Positions 42,734 to 52,103 of a DNA stretch of 64,000 bases are shown here, in pieces. Source of the stretch: a bacterium (GTDB lineage: Bacteria > Cyanobacteriota > Vampirovibrionia > Gastranaerophilales > Gastranaerophilaceae). Made by a program: the position numbers and the translations under genes. Below the pieces are notes generated by a model. The model worked only from the letters and a program-made list of their open reading frames with translations, searched no databases and was not told the DNA's origin. The stretch lies in NCBI GenBank assembly GCA_017396025.1, contig JAFQNF010000001.1, positions 1 through 64,000 of the forward strand, written 5' to 3'. Numbering within the stretch: position 1 is the stretch's first letter; every line of letters starts with the position of its first letter.

Positions 42734-44752
42734 ATGAGAAAACTTTTCACATCAATTGCAGTCGGTGTTTTTGCGGCAACAAGTTTAGCTGCACCATCAT
42801 TCGCTGATGTGGCTGCTGGTGCGTTACCAAGTTTAAATAATGCAACAAATGCAGACGTTACAATTGGTAATTCTAATGATATGAATATTCAAATCCAAGG
42901 CGGTCAAGGCGGTCTTGGTGTATTGAACTGGAATTCTTATAACGTAGGTAAAGATGCTTCAGTTAACTATGAGTTTTCTGCTCATAACCAAACAGCATTA
43001 AACAAAGTAAGTGCTGCAGGTGGTTTATCTCAAATCTACGGTAAAATTACATCTTCAGGATGTGCTGGTTGTGGATACGATGGAACAGGTAAAGTGATTT
43101 TAATCAACCCAAATGGTGTTTTATTTGGTGATGGTGCAAATGTTAACTTAAACTCTTTCACTGTTTCTACATTCGATGGTACATTCGACAAAGATGCTAA
43201 CAAATTAGTATTAGATAGAAATGGTAATACATCAAAATATGGCATTATGATTCAAGAAGGCGCTTCTATCCACGGTGATAAAGCTGTTAACTTGATTTCT
43301 GATAATGTAACACAATATGCTGGTTCACAAATTACAACAAATATTGCTCCAAATTCAAATGGCAATGCTGATTCTTTAGGTAAAGTAAAAATTGTTACAG
43401 CTGATGGTGTTAACTTTGAATATTATGCAAATGGTGCTGTAAAAGCTTTAAATGGTTTAAAAGCAGCAACAGATAAAATGACAATTTCTTTAAATGGTGC
43501 TATCAAAGGTGGTAACATTGATATTAGAAATTATTCATCAAATGCTGATAGCCAAATTAACTTATATGGTGCAAACCTAAAAGCAGTTAAAGCTGTAAGT
43601 GGTAATGATGGTAACATTTGGTTAACAGCTTCTAACAATGTTGTTATCGACGGTTCTAAATTAGAAACTGTTAATTACTCAGATGAAGCTGCTTCTAAAG
43701 CTGGTGGTAATGTTAAACTTACTGCTGGTAATAAAGTTTCTGTAGCGTCTTCTGATATTGATGCTGTTGGTAATGTTGATGCATCATCTCAATCATTTGA
43801 TGTTGCTATTGATAAAACAACAATTGATACAGCAAAAGATGTAACTTTAACAGCAGCAGGTAAAGCATCTATTCAAAATGGTTCAGCTGTTAAAGCTAAA
43901 AATGTAAAATTAAATGCAGGTGATAGATCTCAAGTTGTTGCTTCTTCTGTTAAAGCTGATGATATCGAATTAACAGGTGCTAATATTTGGGTAAGCGCAG
44001 CAGATTTAGAAGCTGTGAAAAACATTAAAGCTACAGCTACAAAAGGCTTTGTACTTGCTGAAAATGCAGTTATGAAAGCTGGTAAAATTATCTTAGATGC
44101 TGCTACAACAGTAACTGGTAATATTGATACAAAAGAATCTCAAACAAATATTAAAGCTGGTGCAGATATTGATGTAACTTTAGCAAATGTTGGTAACAGA
44201 CAAAATGGTTTAGTTGCTGAAGCTGGTAAAAATGTAAATATTAAAACAGACGGTACATTATCAGTATCTAGATTAGTTGCTAAAGATGGCGATATGACAA
44301 TCACTGCTGATAAAGTAATTGCTGGTCTTCCATATACAGCTGAAGAAAAAATTCCTAACGGTGATTTGAGTGATCGTTCTTATATCTACGTTAAAAATGG
44401 TAAATTTACTTCTAACACAGCAAATGACAGCTATGTAGTTACTGATTCAGATACATTAACTGCTGATGGTCAATATGAACAAAGACACCACATTCAATAT
44501 GGTGACGGTGCTGAAAAAATCTTATTAATTAATAATAGACCATATGTTGCACCACCTCAACCACCTGTATTTGAAGAAGAACAAGACAATAATTTTGAAG
44601 TTAATGATGAACAAGCAGCAATGTTGAATAAATTACCTCGCCAACCAGAATCAATGAGTAATGTAACAAACATTGCAGACGGTAGAACAACATTTGTAGA
44701 TGTGTTCGCTGCAGCTAGTCAAATTGAAATTGTTGAAGACGAAGAAGAGTAA
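42734..44752 (+). CDS. TpsA exoprotein 2 (filamentous haemagglutinin N-terminal domain)
   Basis: The ATG at 42734 has AAGGAAGAAG upstream; an earlier in-frame ATG at 42710 is less likely. The 672-residue protein is a paralogue of TpsA1. It has a signal peptide with cleavage near SFADV, and an almost identical TPS domain (NYNVGKDASVNYEF, NPNGVLFGDGA, CAGC at Cys110/Cys113). The beta-helical passenger is shorter, and the C-terminal part is acidic without the Pro-Thr repeat. Both passengers end with a similar stretch (RHHIQYGDGAEKILLINNRP versus RHHIQYADEKILLVNKRP). It is the last gene of the tps locus and has no own tpsB; it probably uses the transporter at 37937. Confidence 0.92.
   Translation: MRKLFTSIAVGVFAATSLAAPSFADVAAGALPSLNNATNADVTIGNSNDMNIQIQGGQGGLGVLNWNSYNVGKDASVNYEFSAHNQTALNKVSAAGGLSQIYGKITSSGCAGCGYDGTGKVILINPNGVLFGDGANVNLNSFTVSTFDGTFDKDANKLVLDRNGNTSKYGIMIQEGASIHGDKAVNLISDNVTQYAGSQITTNIAPNSNGNADSLGKVKIVTADGVNFEYYANGAVKALNGLKAATDKMTISLNGAIKGGNIDIRNYSSNADSQINLYGANLKAVKAVSGNDGNIWLTASNNVVIDGSKLETVNYSDEAASKAGGNVKLTAGNKVSVASSDIDAVGNVDASSQSFDVAIDKTTIDTAKDVTLTAAGKASIQNGSAVKAKNVKLNAGDRSQVVASSVKADDIELTGANIWVSAADLEAVKNIKATATKGFVLAENAVMKAGKIILDAATTVTGNIDTKESQTNIKAGADIDVTLANVGNRQNGLVAEAGKNVNIKTDGTLSVSRLVAKDGDMTITADKVIAGLPYTAEEKIPNGDLSDRSYIYVKNGKFTSNTANDSYVVTDSDTLTADGQYEQRHHIQYGDGAEKILLINNRPYVAPPQPPVFEEEQDNNFEVNDEQAAMLNKLPRQPESMSNVTNIADGRTTFVDVFAAASQIEIVEDEEE
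42983..43077 (+). repeat. 95-bp perfect repeat, copy 2 (within tpsA2)
   Basis: Identical to 40350-40444 in tpsA1. The two copies lie 2.6 kb apart in direct orientation, so recombination between them would fuse the two genes in frame. Confidence 0.85.
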
Positions 44753-44771
44753 TTTTAATAATCCAAATATA

Positions 44772-44804
44772 AAAAAAGGAGCTTTTGTTAAGAGCTCCTT
44801 TTTT
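44772..44804 (+). terminator. Intrinsic terminator after tpsA2
   Basis: AAAAAGGAGCT pairs with AGCTCCTTTTT across a nine-base loop and is followed by T residues. Confidence 0.85.
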
Positions 44805-44862
44805 ATTTGACTAAATATGCTTGTTTCCGTTACCATATAATTAAGTTAGTGGGGGAATTTAT

Positions 44863-46614
44863 ATGAAGAAAAAACTTATATTGTCAGTTGTTTTGTTATC
44901 TCTTTGTAGTTCTGTTTATGCAGATACAGTAGTTGAACGTAAAATCGTTCCAAGACGAACAGCTATTCAATCTACAAATATGGTTTTTTCAGATTCTCAA
45001 TATACTGTGAATAAAAATACACTGGATGTTGCAATTAAAGAAATACAAAATAAAATATCTCAAGATACTGATGATTATTCATTATATGCATCTCTTGCTA
45101 ATTTGTACATTAAAGCAAAACAATATGATAATGCGTATGAAGAGCTTGTTTTCTTAAATCATTTGGCTTCTAAAAATTTACTTAATGAAGAAACACTATC
45201 TGTAGTTTCTGAAATTAAAAAGAATTTAAATAAAGTCATTCGATATGAAAGAAATTGGTTTGGTTTATATTCAAACTTGGCTATAGTTAATCTTATTTTG
45301 AGTGATAATCAGGCTGCACAGCAATGTATTTTATCTGCGTCAAGAAAAATAACTAATCCAGATATGTTTGCAGATGTATTTGGAAAAGTATATAATGCGC
45401 CTGCAACATACGAAGCCGCTGTTGAAACGATAGATAAAATATTAGCAGCAAATCCAGATGCTATTTTATTAAAAAAATTAAAATCATCTTATTATCTGGA
45501 AATGGGTAGAAAAGATGATGCAATAAAAGAAATGGTAAGTGTTTTAGCTGTTGCAAAAGACGATTCTGATTTGAGATATCAATTGTATACGTTATTACAA
45601 GATAAAAATCTTAAAGAAAAGGATTTAATCAAAAAACTTTACCCAAATCAAACAGTTGAATATGAAAAAGTATATTCAGAACTTGCGAATATGTTGTTTG
45701 ATAAAAATGATTTTCAAGATGCAAAAAAATATGCCACAGCTTTAGTAACAAAATTCCCTGAAAATGCTGATGGATATATTATGTTATCGGAAATTAATTT
45801 AAAAGAAGGAAATTTAAGAGAAGCATATGAGGCTTTAAAATATTGTCGTGATAAAGTTAATGATAATGATGCTGTCGCAAAATACAATGTTTTATTAGCT
45901 AAATTATCTGATGAACCAGTTAAAGAAGCTGATTCATTAATGAATAATGGCTTGTACTCTCAAGCTTTAAGTGTATTAGAATCTGCTAGTCAAGAAAATT
46001 TGTATGTAATATTAGGTACAGCTAGAGCTAATTATTTCTTAAATAATAAACAAGCTGCATTAGATGGTTTAAATAAAGCTATGACATTATATCCTAATAA
46101 TGCTGATGTGTTCTATTATTTTGCTTATGTATTCTATAAAGAAGGTGATATTGATAGTTCAAGAAAGTATTTAGAAAAAACTTTTAATGTAAATCCAGAA
46201 CATACTTTTGCTAAACAATTATTAGATTTATTAAATAAGAATGATGCGGATAAGTATTCAAATCAAATTATTTCTGCATTTGAAGCACAAAATTATGATG
46301 AAGCAATGAGACTTACAGATGAAGCATTGGCAATTAATCCTAAAGATGCAGCATTGTATTATTATAAAGGTTTAACATATATAGCAATGAATAATTATGC
46401 TTCTGCTACTGCTCCATTATATAAATCAATAGACTTAGATAAAACAAATACTTTGGCATATTTCTATTTGGCATTATCTTTTGATAATTTGTCTGAGCCA
46501 GAAAATGCGTTGTCTTATTATCAAAAGTTTATTCAGTTATTGCCTAAAGATGAATTGGGCGAAAGTGAAAAGCTAAATTATGCGAAAGCGAGAATTGAAA
46601 AGCTTTCTAAATAG
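44863..46614 (+). CDS. Secreted/periplasmic TPR-repeat protein
   Basis: The start follows a GGGGGAA site. The 583-residue protein has a signal peptide (MKKKLILSVVLLSLCSSVYA). The rest is alpha-helical with many tetratricopeptide-like units, for example DDYSLYASLANLYIKAKQYD near 58, PENADGYIMLSEINLKEGNL near 307, NNADVFYYFAYVFYKEGDID near 410 and DAALYYYKGLTYIAMNNYAS near 500. It could be a scaffold for envelope protein assembly. Immediate downstream position to tpsA2 hints at a link to secretion, but it is separated by a terminator. No specific family name is supported. Confidence 0.8.
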   Translation: MKKKLILSVVLLSLCSSVYADTVVERKIVPRRTAIQSTNMVFSDSQYTVNKNTLDVAIKEIQNKISQDTDDYSLYASLANLYIKAKQYDNAYEELVFLNHLASKNLLNEETLSVVSEIKKNLNKVIRYERNWFGLYSNLAIVNLILSDNQAAQQCILSASRKITNPDMFADVFGKVYNAPATYEAAVETIDKILAANPDAILLKKLKSSYYLEMGRKDDAIKEMVSVLAVAKDDSDLRYQLYTLLQDKNLKEKDLIKKLYPNQTVEYEKVYSELANMLFDKNDFQDAKKYATALVTKFPENADGYIMLSEINLKEGNLREAYEALKYCRDKVNDNDAVAKYNVLLAKLSDEPVKEADSLMNNGLYSQALSVLESASQENLYVILGTARANYFLNNKQAALDGLNKAMTLYPNNADVFYYFAYVFYKEGDIDSSRKYLEKTFNVNPEHTFAKQLLDLLNKNDADKYSNQIISAFEAQNYDEAMRLTDEALAINPKDAALYYYKGLTYIAMNNYASATAPLYKSIDLDKTNTLAYFYLALSFDNLSEPENALSYYQKFIQLLPKDELGESEKLNYAKARIEKLSK

Positions 46615-46635
46615 CAAAAATAAATTTTACAATAT

Positions 46636-46664
46636 TTGTATTACATGTACTACTTTGTTATCAT
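46636..46664 (+). promoter_or_regulatory. Candidate promoter for the small gene at 46671
   Basis: TTGTAT (46636-46641), exactly 17 bases, TATCAT (46659-46664), then six bases to the ATG. No ribosome-binding site lies between. The geometry equals that at the LexA-like gene. Confidence 0.5.
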
Positions 46665-46670
46665 GTAAGA

Positions 46671-46931
46671 ATGGATATTATCAAAACATTTGAAATCTTT
46701 TTGGCAGCGCCAATTAGCATAATTCAAAAGCGTAATATAAAAATTATGCACGTTGAGACGAATATTTTTGCGCAAAAATTGCCTGTTGATATTAGTTTTG
46801 ATGATGATATTCAGTTAACTGTTTATAATAACCCAAAAGTTTATAAGCTGTTATCTAGTGTTATACATAAAAAAAGATTAAAAGATGAGAATAACAAAAG
46901 CAAAGTTTCTAACAAGCGCACCTTCTATTAA
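46671..46931 (+). CDS. Small hypothetical protein (86 aa) overlapping engB
   Basis: An 86-residue frame beginning MDIIKTFEIFLAAPISIIQK with a C-terminal Lys/Asn-rich tail. No signal peptide or family was recognised. Its last 47 bases overlap the start of engB in another frame. Support for its being real comes from a well-placed promoter six bases before the ATG and its location in an otherwise empty 270-base gap. The final part is dictated by overlap with engB and may be unconstrained. Confidence 0.5.
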   Translation: MDIIKTFEIFLAAPISIIQKRNIKIMHVETNIFAQKLPVDISFDDDIQLTVYNNPKVYKLLSSVIHKKRLKDENNKSKVSNKRTFY

Positions 46932-47460
46932 AGAATGCCCTGAACTTAATTTACCAGAATTTGCCTTAATTGGGCGTTCTAATGTGGGTAAGTCTTCTTT
47001 TATTAATGCGTTAGTTAATATTAATGGTTTGGCAAAAACAAGTAATACTCCTGGTAAGACCAGATTGATTAATCTTTTTAATGTTAATGATGCTTTCATT
47101 ATTGCAGATTTACCAGGTTATGGTTATGCAAAAGTTTCTGGTAAAATGCAAAATGATTGGCAAAAAAATCTTGAAAAATATCTTTTGCAAAGAGAATCAA
47201 TAGTAAGTTTGATTCAACTAATAGATTCAAGACACCCTATTCAGGCAAATGATAAACAAATGGCAGAATGGATAAAACATAACAATTTGCCTTGCTTTGT
47301 CATTGCTACAAAGGTTGACCAAATTTCAAAATCACAAATAAAGCCTACTTGTTTAAAATTTGAGAAGGAACTTGGATTACCGGTGTTTCCATTTTGTAAA
47401 TCAATAAATTTTTACAATAAGGATATTATTGCTAAGATTGAGGAAATAATTAAAGGTTAA
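46885..47460 (+). CDS. engB: Ribosome biogenesis GTPase EngB (YsxC)
   Basis: GTPase needed for assembly of the large ribosomal subunit. The 191-residue protein has the family order of G motifs: FALIGRSNVGKSSFINALVN (G1, about 29-47), KTSNTPGKTRLINLF (G2), IADLPGYGYAKVSG (G3, about 74-87) and ATKVDQISKSQ (G4, about 143-153). The N-terminus MRITKAKFLTSAPSIKECPE is typical. The ribosome-binding site is weak; translation may be coupled to the overlapping small gene upstream. Confidence 0.96.
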   Translation: MRITKAKFLTSAPSIKECPELNLPEFALIGRSNVGKSSFINALVNINGLAKTSNTPGKTRLINLFNVNDAFIIADLPGYGYAKVSGKMQNDWQKNLEKYLLQRESIVSLIQLIDSRHPIQANDKQMAEWIKHNNLPCFVIATKVDQISKSQIKPTCLKFEKELGLPVFPFCKSINFYNKDIIAKIEEIIKG

Positions 47461-47461
47461 T

Positions 47462-47830
47462 TTATTTAATTCTTGTATTCTCTAAAAATAATCTTATGCA
47501 TTTGTTTATGTTTGTAGGGGTTGCAAAATTGCTGTTCTTTTTACTTGCTCTGATTTCAACTACTTGAGGATGTGGAGTTTTTTCTTCTGTAGTTTCTGTA
47601 TTTTCTATGTTTTCTGATAATACTTGTTTATTTGATTTTTTCAATAATTTTGACAACGCAATAATAACGATAAGTACAATTATTCCAATTCCGATGTACA
47701 TTGGTATTGCGTCGTTTGTTGTTTTTACGTTATCTTTTGCCACCGTTTGAGCAGGAACGGTAGTTCCTGCATCAAATGATGGAATTTCAAAATTATTATT
47801 AAATAAATCTTTAGCAGATGAATTACTCAT
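47462..47830 (-). CDS. Single-pass membrane protein (122 aa)
   Basis: One transmembrane helix (about 44-64, IPMYIGIGIIVLIVIIALSK) separates a 43-residue N-terminal part, poor in charged residues, from a basic and Thr/Glu-rich C-terminal part. No family was recognised. The ATG lies within the end of the RNase E/G gene, with an 8-base overlap, so it is translationally coupled to it. A membrane anchor for RNase E/G is a possible but untested role. Confidence 0.55.
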   Translation of the reverse strand: MSNSSAKDLFNNNFEIPSFDAGTTVPAQTVAKDNVKTTNDAIPMYIGIGIIVLIVIIALSKLLKKSNKQVLSENIENTETTEEKTPHPQVVEIRASKKNSNFATPTNINKCIRLFLENTRIK

Positions 47831-49592
47831 TTACTTTTTCTTCACTTTCTGCTTTTTTTGTTTTTCGAGGTTTTCTTGCTGTTTTTTTCTTTTCCTCTTT
47901 TTCTTCAACCACAGCTTCTTTTTTGTCAGCTTCTGTTATTTCAGATTTTTCTGCTTTCTTTGTATTTCGTTTTTTAGGTGTAGCTTTCTTTTCTTTTTTT
48001 ACTGTGTCTTTTAGTTCAGTTTCTTTTTGAATAGCTTCTTGTTTTTCTACTTTTTCTTCAACTACTTCAACTACACTTGGTTTTGCTTCTTCTTCAACAA
48101 CTGCAACTGGTGTTGCTATTTCTTGAACTTTTTCTTCTTGTTGATTTTCAGGTCTTCTATTGTTATTGAATTTATTAAAGTTCTTTTTATGTTGATTGTT
48201 TTGATTGTTATTATTGTTTTGTTGTTGAGGTTGTTGTTGCTCAATGTTTTCATTCAATGGATTATTATTTGGATTGTTGAAAACTTTATTTTGTTTATAA
48301 TTTGGTGTTTTATTTTTTATTTGTTGCGCAGGAATTTTTAATTTTGCAGCTTTTGCTTTGATTTCACCTTCAACAACTGGTGCAGAGAAATTTAAATCAT
48401 CTGCTATATATCCATTACCTTGGCAGTGTGGACATTTTTTGCCAAATAGTTCTGACAAGCTTTGTCCTTGTCTATGTCTTGTTAATTCAACAAGACCAAG
48501 GTCAGATAGTTGTCCTACTTGTGGTTTTGCTTTATCTTTTTCTAATGCAAGTTCAAGCTCTTCCATAATTGCAAGTTTATCTCTTCTATTATTCATATCG
48601 ATAAAGTCAACAATAACCATACCGCCAATATTTCTTAGTCTTAATTGTCTTGCAATTTCATGTACTGCTTCAAGATTTGTTTTTACAATCGTTTCATCTT
48701 GTGTGTTTGAACTTACGAATTTACCGCTATTTACGTCTATAACTGTAAGTGCTTCTGTTGTTTGTATGAATAAGTATCCACCACTTGGTAAATTTACTTT
48801 TGTTTGAAGTGCAGCTTTAATTTCTTTTACAACACCTGATGCAACAAGTAATGTTTCAGAACCTTTATATACGTTTACTTCAATATTTTTATTCATATTC
48901 CAGTTTTGAAGTATTTGTTGTGCTCTATGTGCACCATATGAAGTGTCTAAAATGATTTCGTCAACTTCTTCACTACAAGCTTCTCTCATAACTCTATATA
49001 GTAAATCTTGATCTCTATATAGCAAGCTTGGAGCTGGTCTTGTTTCGGCAGCTGTTACAATTGTATTCCATTTTTCTAATAAAATTTCTAAGTCTTCTTG
49101 AATATCTGCGTCAGATTGGCCTTCAGCTTCTGTTCTAACAATTACACCCAAACCAACAGGTTTTAAAAGGCTGATAATTGATTTTAGTCTTGCTCTTTCT
49201 TTATTTGAAACGATTTTTCTTGATACATTAATACCTGTTTCGTGTGGCATTAATACTAAGAAACGACCAGGAAGGCTTAAAAGAGTTGAAACTCTTGGAC
49301 CCTTGTGCCCAACAGGTTCTTTTACAACTTGTACAATAATTTTTTGTTTTGGTGAAAGTTTTTCTCTTAGTGTTCCTTTTCCGATTGCATCATTAGCGTG
49401 TAAGAAACCCATCTTGTCATAGCCTACATTTACGAATGCTGCATCAATACTTGGTAATATGTTATCTACTGTTGCAAGATATACATCGTTTAGGAGCATA
49501 TCTCCTCTTTGCACAAAGAATTCGCAAATTTTGCCATCTTCAATTACGGCTGCGATATTGTCTCTTTCTGCTACAACTATTGCTTTTGACAT
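47823..49592 (-). CDS. rne: Ribonuclease E/G family protein
   Basis: Endoribonuclease for rRNA processing and mRNA decay. The 589-residue protein has an S1 RNA-binding region near the N-terminus (about 35-105, FVNVGYDKMGFLHAND), the DNase I-like catalytic part with VIDVNSGKFV (about 285) and MVIVDFIDM (about 330), and the zinc-link KCPHCQGNGYI (about 382-392). The last 180 residues are low complexity: an Asn/Gln stretch (about 430-470), then a long Lys/Glu/Val-rich tail. This tail could be a protein- or RNA-binding scaffold. It lies between a radical SAM gene and a coupled membrane protein. The length is between RNase G and RNase E. Confidence 0.93.
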   Translation of the reverse strand: MSKAIVVAERDNIAAVIEDGKICEFFVQRGDMLLNDVYLATVDNILPSIDAAFVNVGYDKMGFLHANDAIGKGTLREKLSPKQKIIVQVVKEPVGHKGPRVSTLLSLPGRFLVLMPHETGINVSRKIVSNKERARLKSIISLLKPVGLGVIVRTEAEGQSDADIQEDLEILLEKWNTIVTAAETRPAPSLLYRDQDLLYRVMREACSEEVDEIILDTSYGAHRAQQILQNWNMNKNIEVNVYKGSETLLVASGVVKEIKAALQTKVNLPSGGYLFIQTTEALTVIDVNSGKFVSSNTQDETIVKTNLEAVHEIARQLRLRNIGGMVIVDFIDMNNRRDKLAIMEELELALEKDKAKPQVGQLSDLGLVELTRHRQGQSLSELFGKKCPHCQGNGYIADDLNFSAPVVEGEIKAKAAKLKIPAQQIKNKTPNYKQNKVFNNPNNNPLNENIEQQQPQQQNNNNNQNNQHKKNFNKFNNNRRPENQQEEKVQEIATPVAVVEEEAKPSVVEVVEEKVEKQEAIQKETELKDTVKKEKKATPKKRNTKKAEKSEITEADKKEAVVEEKEEKKKTARKPRKTKKAESEEKVNE

Positions 49593-49619
49593 AACTTATC
49601 CTTTTCTAATTTTAAATCT

Positions 49620-52103
49620 TTAAAGCTTGTTCATATCTTTGTCATAAAATTCTGTTCTGATAATCCTGAAAACAACATCATTATTAAATAATTTAATAAT
49701 ATCATCAGGTTTTACAGATGGAATTTCATCTGATTGTCCGACTTTTAAAATCATTTTGATTTTACAGCCTTCAATGTCAACAGATTTTATTGACGGTCTT
49801 ATATTTACAAGTTTTTTTACACCTTTTTTATTTATCTTCTCTATAAATATTTCATTATTTGAAGATATCTTATCTTTAATATACACTAAATCTTCATTTT
49901 TTAAAATACCCTCTTTAAATGGTTCAAAAGAAAACATTGCCCATTGTGCAAGAATATCTATAGCAGGGTCTTGTCTTGTTATTTTTTTTGCTTCTATTAC
50001 TTTTATATCACTTGGTAATACATTATTTAATCTAATAATAAGATCTTCGCATTCAATATTGTCGCAAAGTTCTATGTCGATAAGTTCACCTTTACTTTCA
50101 ACAAAGATTGGAAGCGCAATACCTAGTGAAAATCTTGGTGTTGGATTAAATCCTTGTGAAAAATATAAATTTAATCCAGAGCGGAAAAGCATTTTTATTA
50201 TTGTGTTTTGCCAATCTAGATGTGAAATGTTTCTCATTTCATTTTCTTTTGTTATTTTTAATCTGTACTTGTAAAAAGGTATTTCTTTTTTTTGTTCTTC
50301 TTCTTTGTCTATTAATGAATATTCGTATTTTTTATCAATAACTTTGTGTGTTTTTAAATTCTTACATACACCGCATTGAACACAGTTAAATTCACAAGGT
50401 GTTATATTCTTATATGACATTGCATTGTTGTATTGTTCTTTTAACCAAGATTTATCTATTCCTATATCAATAGCATCCCAAGGTAGAACTTCATCTAAAT
50501 CATATTCTCTTTGAGCTTCTTTATCAATGTCAATTCCACATTCAAGCGCAGTATCTTCCCATAATTGTTTATCAATGTTTTCATCCCAAGTTGTTAAATA
50601 TTGACCTTTTTTGTGTAGGGCAAGTAAAAAGTTGTTAAATCGCTCATCTGCTCTTGTCATTGCAGATTCAACTTTTGATGTAAAACTACTGTGATAATTG
50701 ATTTTAATTCCTTTTAATGGTTTTACTTTTTCTAAAAGGTATTTAATTCTGTTATGAACTTCTTCTTGAGCTACTTGTGCGCACCATTGAAATGGTGTAA
50801 ACGGTTTTGGAACAAAGATTGAAACTGTGCAAGTTAAATTAAGGGCATCTCTTAATTCTAGTTCTTTCCTTAATAATTTTGCTTGATATTTTACTTTGCT
50901 GAATAGTTCAACCATTTCATCAATGTCTTCGTATGTTTCTGTTGGAAGTCCAATCATAAAATATAATTTTACGTTGCTTGCTCCATTTTTATAGCAATTT
51001 AAAATGGTTTCAATTATTTGTTCTTCTGTTAGATTCTTATTTATTACATTCCTTAAACGCTGGCTGCCAGCTTCAGGAGCAAGTGTAACTGTTGTTGAGC
51101 GAACTCCTCTAACCAGTTTTGCTAATTTTTGGCTATATCTATCTATTCTTTGGCTTGGAAGAGAAACAGAAACTTTTTTCTTGTTCATTTCCTCTGAAAG
51201 TTCCTCAATAACACTTTCTATATTTGTATAGTCGTTTGAAGATAAAGAAAGAAGAGAATATTCATCATAACCAGTTTTGCAAATTGAATCTTTCACCATA
51301 GAAATAACATCTTGAGCGTGTCTTTCTCTTATTGGTAGGTTAACATGTCCAGCTTGGCAAAAACGGCACATTCTTCCGCAACCACGTCTTATTTCAATTA
51401 TTGTTCTATCGTGAACACTTGATGAATAAGGTATTGGACTTTGGGGTGCTTTATTGCTTTTGGAAATATCATAAACTCTTTTTTTTGTTTTGTTTTGTAA
51501 TTCTGGGCAATAGATTCCCTCTATATTTGCAAGTTCTTTTATTATTTCATTTCTTGTTTTATTTTCATCTTTTAGTTTTTGGTAATTTTCAAGAACTTCA
51601 ATAATCAGTTCTTCCCCATCTCCTATCATAAATAAGTCAATAAAGTCTTCCAGTGGTTTTGGATTAAATGCCCCAGGACCTCCAGCCATAATTATTGGTG
51701 AATTTTCATCTCTTTCTTTGCGTAATACAGGGATGTGTGATAATTTTAGCATTTCTAAAATTGTTGGATACGCTAGTTCATATTGAAGAGAAAATCCAAT
51801 AATATCAAAATTTGTTGCTTCTTTTTTACTTTCTAAGCCATATAGTGGAATGTTCTTTTCTAGCAATATATTTCTATAGTCAAAATCTGGAGCATAGATT
51901 CTGTCTGCAAGAAAGCGTTCATCAGAATTTACTATATCGTATAATATTTTTTGACCTAAGTTGCTTATTGCAATTTCATATTTATCTGGAAAAGCAAGTG
52001 CTAATTTCACATTAGCTTTGTCAAAATCTTTATTGTAACTTAAATATTCTTTTCCTATATATTGATATGGTTTTTTTACGTTAAATAAATTACATTGAAT
52101 CAT
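49620..52103 (-). CDS. B12-binding radical SAM protein fused to DUF2344 (TIGR03960 plus TIGR03936 type)
   Basis: The 827-residue protein has a B12-binding-like N-terminal domain (to about 190) and a radical SAM domain with EIRRGCGRMCRFCQAG (about 237-252; three Cys for the 4Fe-4S cluster). A ferredoxin-like Cys cluster CEFNCVQCGVC lies near 583-593. A C-terminal DUF2344 domain (about 615-800) has ISHLDWQNTIIKMLFRSGLN and SQGFNPTPRFSLGIALPIF. In many bacteria these two units are separate adjacent genes beside an RNase E/G gene, as here. The substrate of the family is unknown; an RNA or ribosome target is often suspected from neighbourhood. It starts immediately after the stop of the previous gene. 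Confidence 0.9.
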   Translation of the reverse strand: MIQCNLFNVKKPYQYIGKEYLSYNKDFDKANVKLALAFPDKYEIAISNLGQKILYDIVNSDERFLADRIYAPDFDYRNILLEKNIPLYGLESKKEATNFDIIGFSLQYELAYPTILEMLKLSHIPVLRKERDENSPIIMAGGPGAFNPKPLEDFIDLFMIGDGEELIIEVLENYQKLKDENKTRNEIIKELANIEGIYCPELQNKTKKRVYDISKSNKAPQSPIPYSSSVHDRTIIEIRRGCGRMCRFCQAGHVNLPIRERHAQDVISMVKDSICKTGYDEYSLLSLSSNDYTNIESVIEELSEEMNKKKVSVSLPSQRIDRYSQKLAKLVRGVRSTTVTLAPEAGSQRLRNVINKNLTEEQIIETILNCYKNGASNVKLYFMIGLPTETYEDIDEMVELFSKVKYQAKLLRKELELRDALNLTCTVSIFVPKPFTPFQWCAQVAQEEVHNRIKYLLEKVKPLKGIKINYHSSFTSKVESAMTRADERFNNFLLALHKKGQYLTTWDENIDKQLWEDTALECGIDIDKEAQREYDLDEVLPWDAIDIGIDKSWLKEQYNNAMSYKNITPCEFNCVQCGVCKNLKTHKVIDKKYEYSLIDKEEEQKKEIPFYKYRLKITKENEMRNISHLDWQNTIIKMLFRSGLNLYFSQGFNPTPRFSLGIALPIFVESKGELIDIELCDNIECEDLIIRLNNVLPSDIKVIEAKKITRQDPAIDILAQWAMFSFEPFKEGILKNEDLVYIKDKISSNNEIFIEKINKKGVKKLVNIRPSIKSVDIEGCKIKMILKVGQSDEIPSVKPDDIIKLFNNDVVFRIIRTEFYDKDMNKL

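Noticed and set aside
48027-48341. 104-residue plus-strand open frame rich in Phe, Tyr, Ile and Leu
   Set aside because: It is the antisense of the Asn/Gln/Lys/Glu-rich tail of the RNase E/G gene; the composition explains the apparent hydrophobicity.
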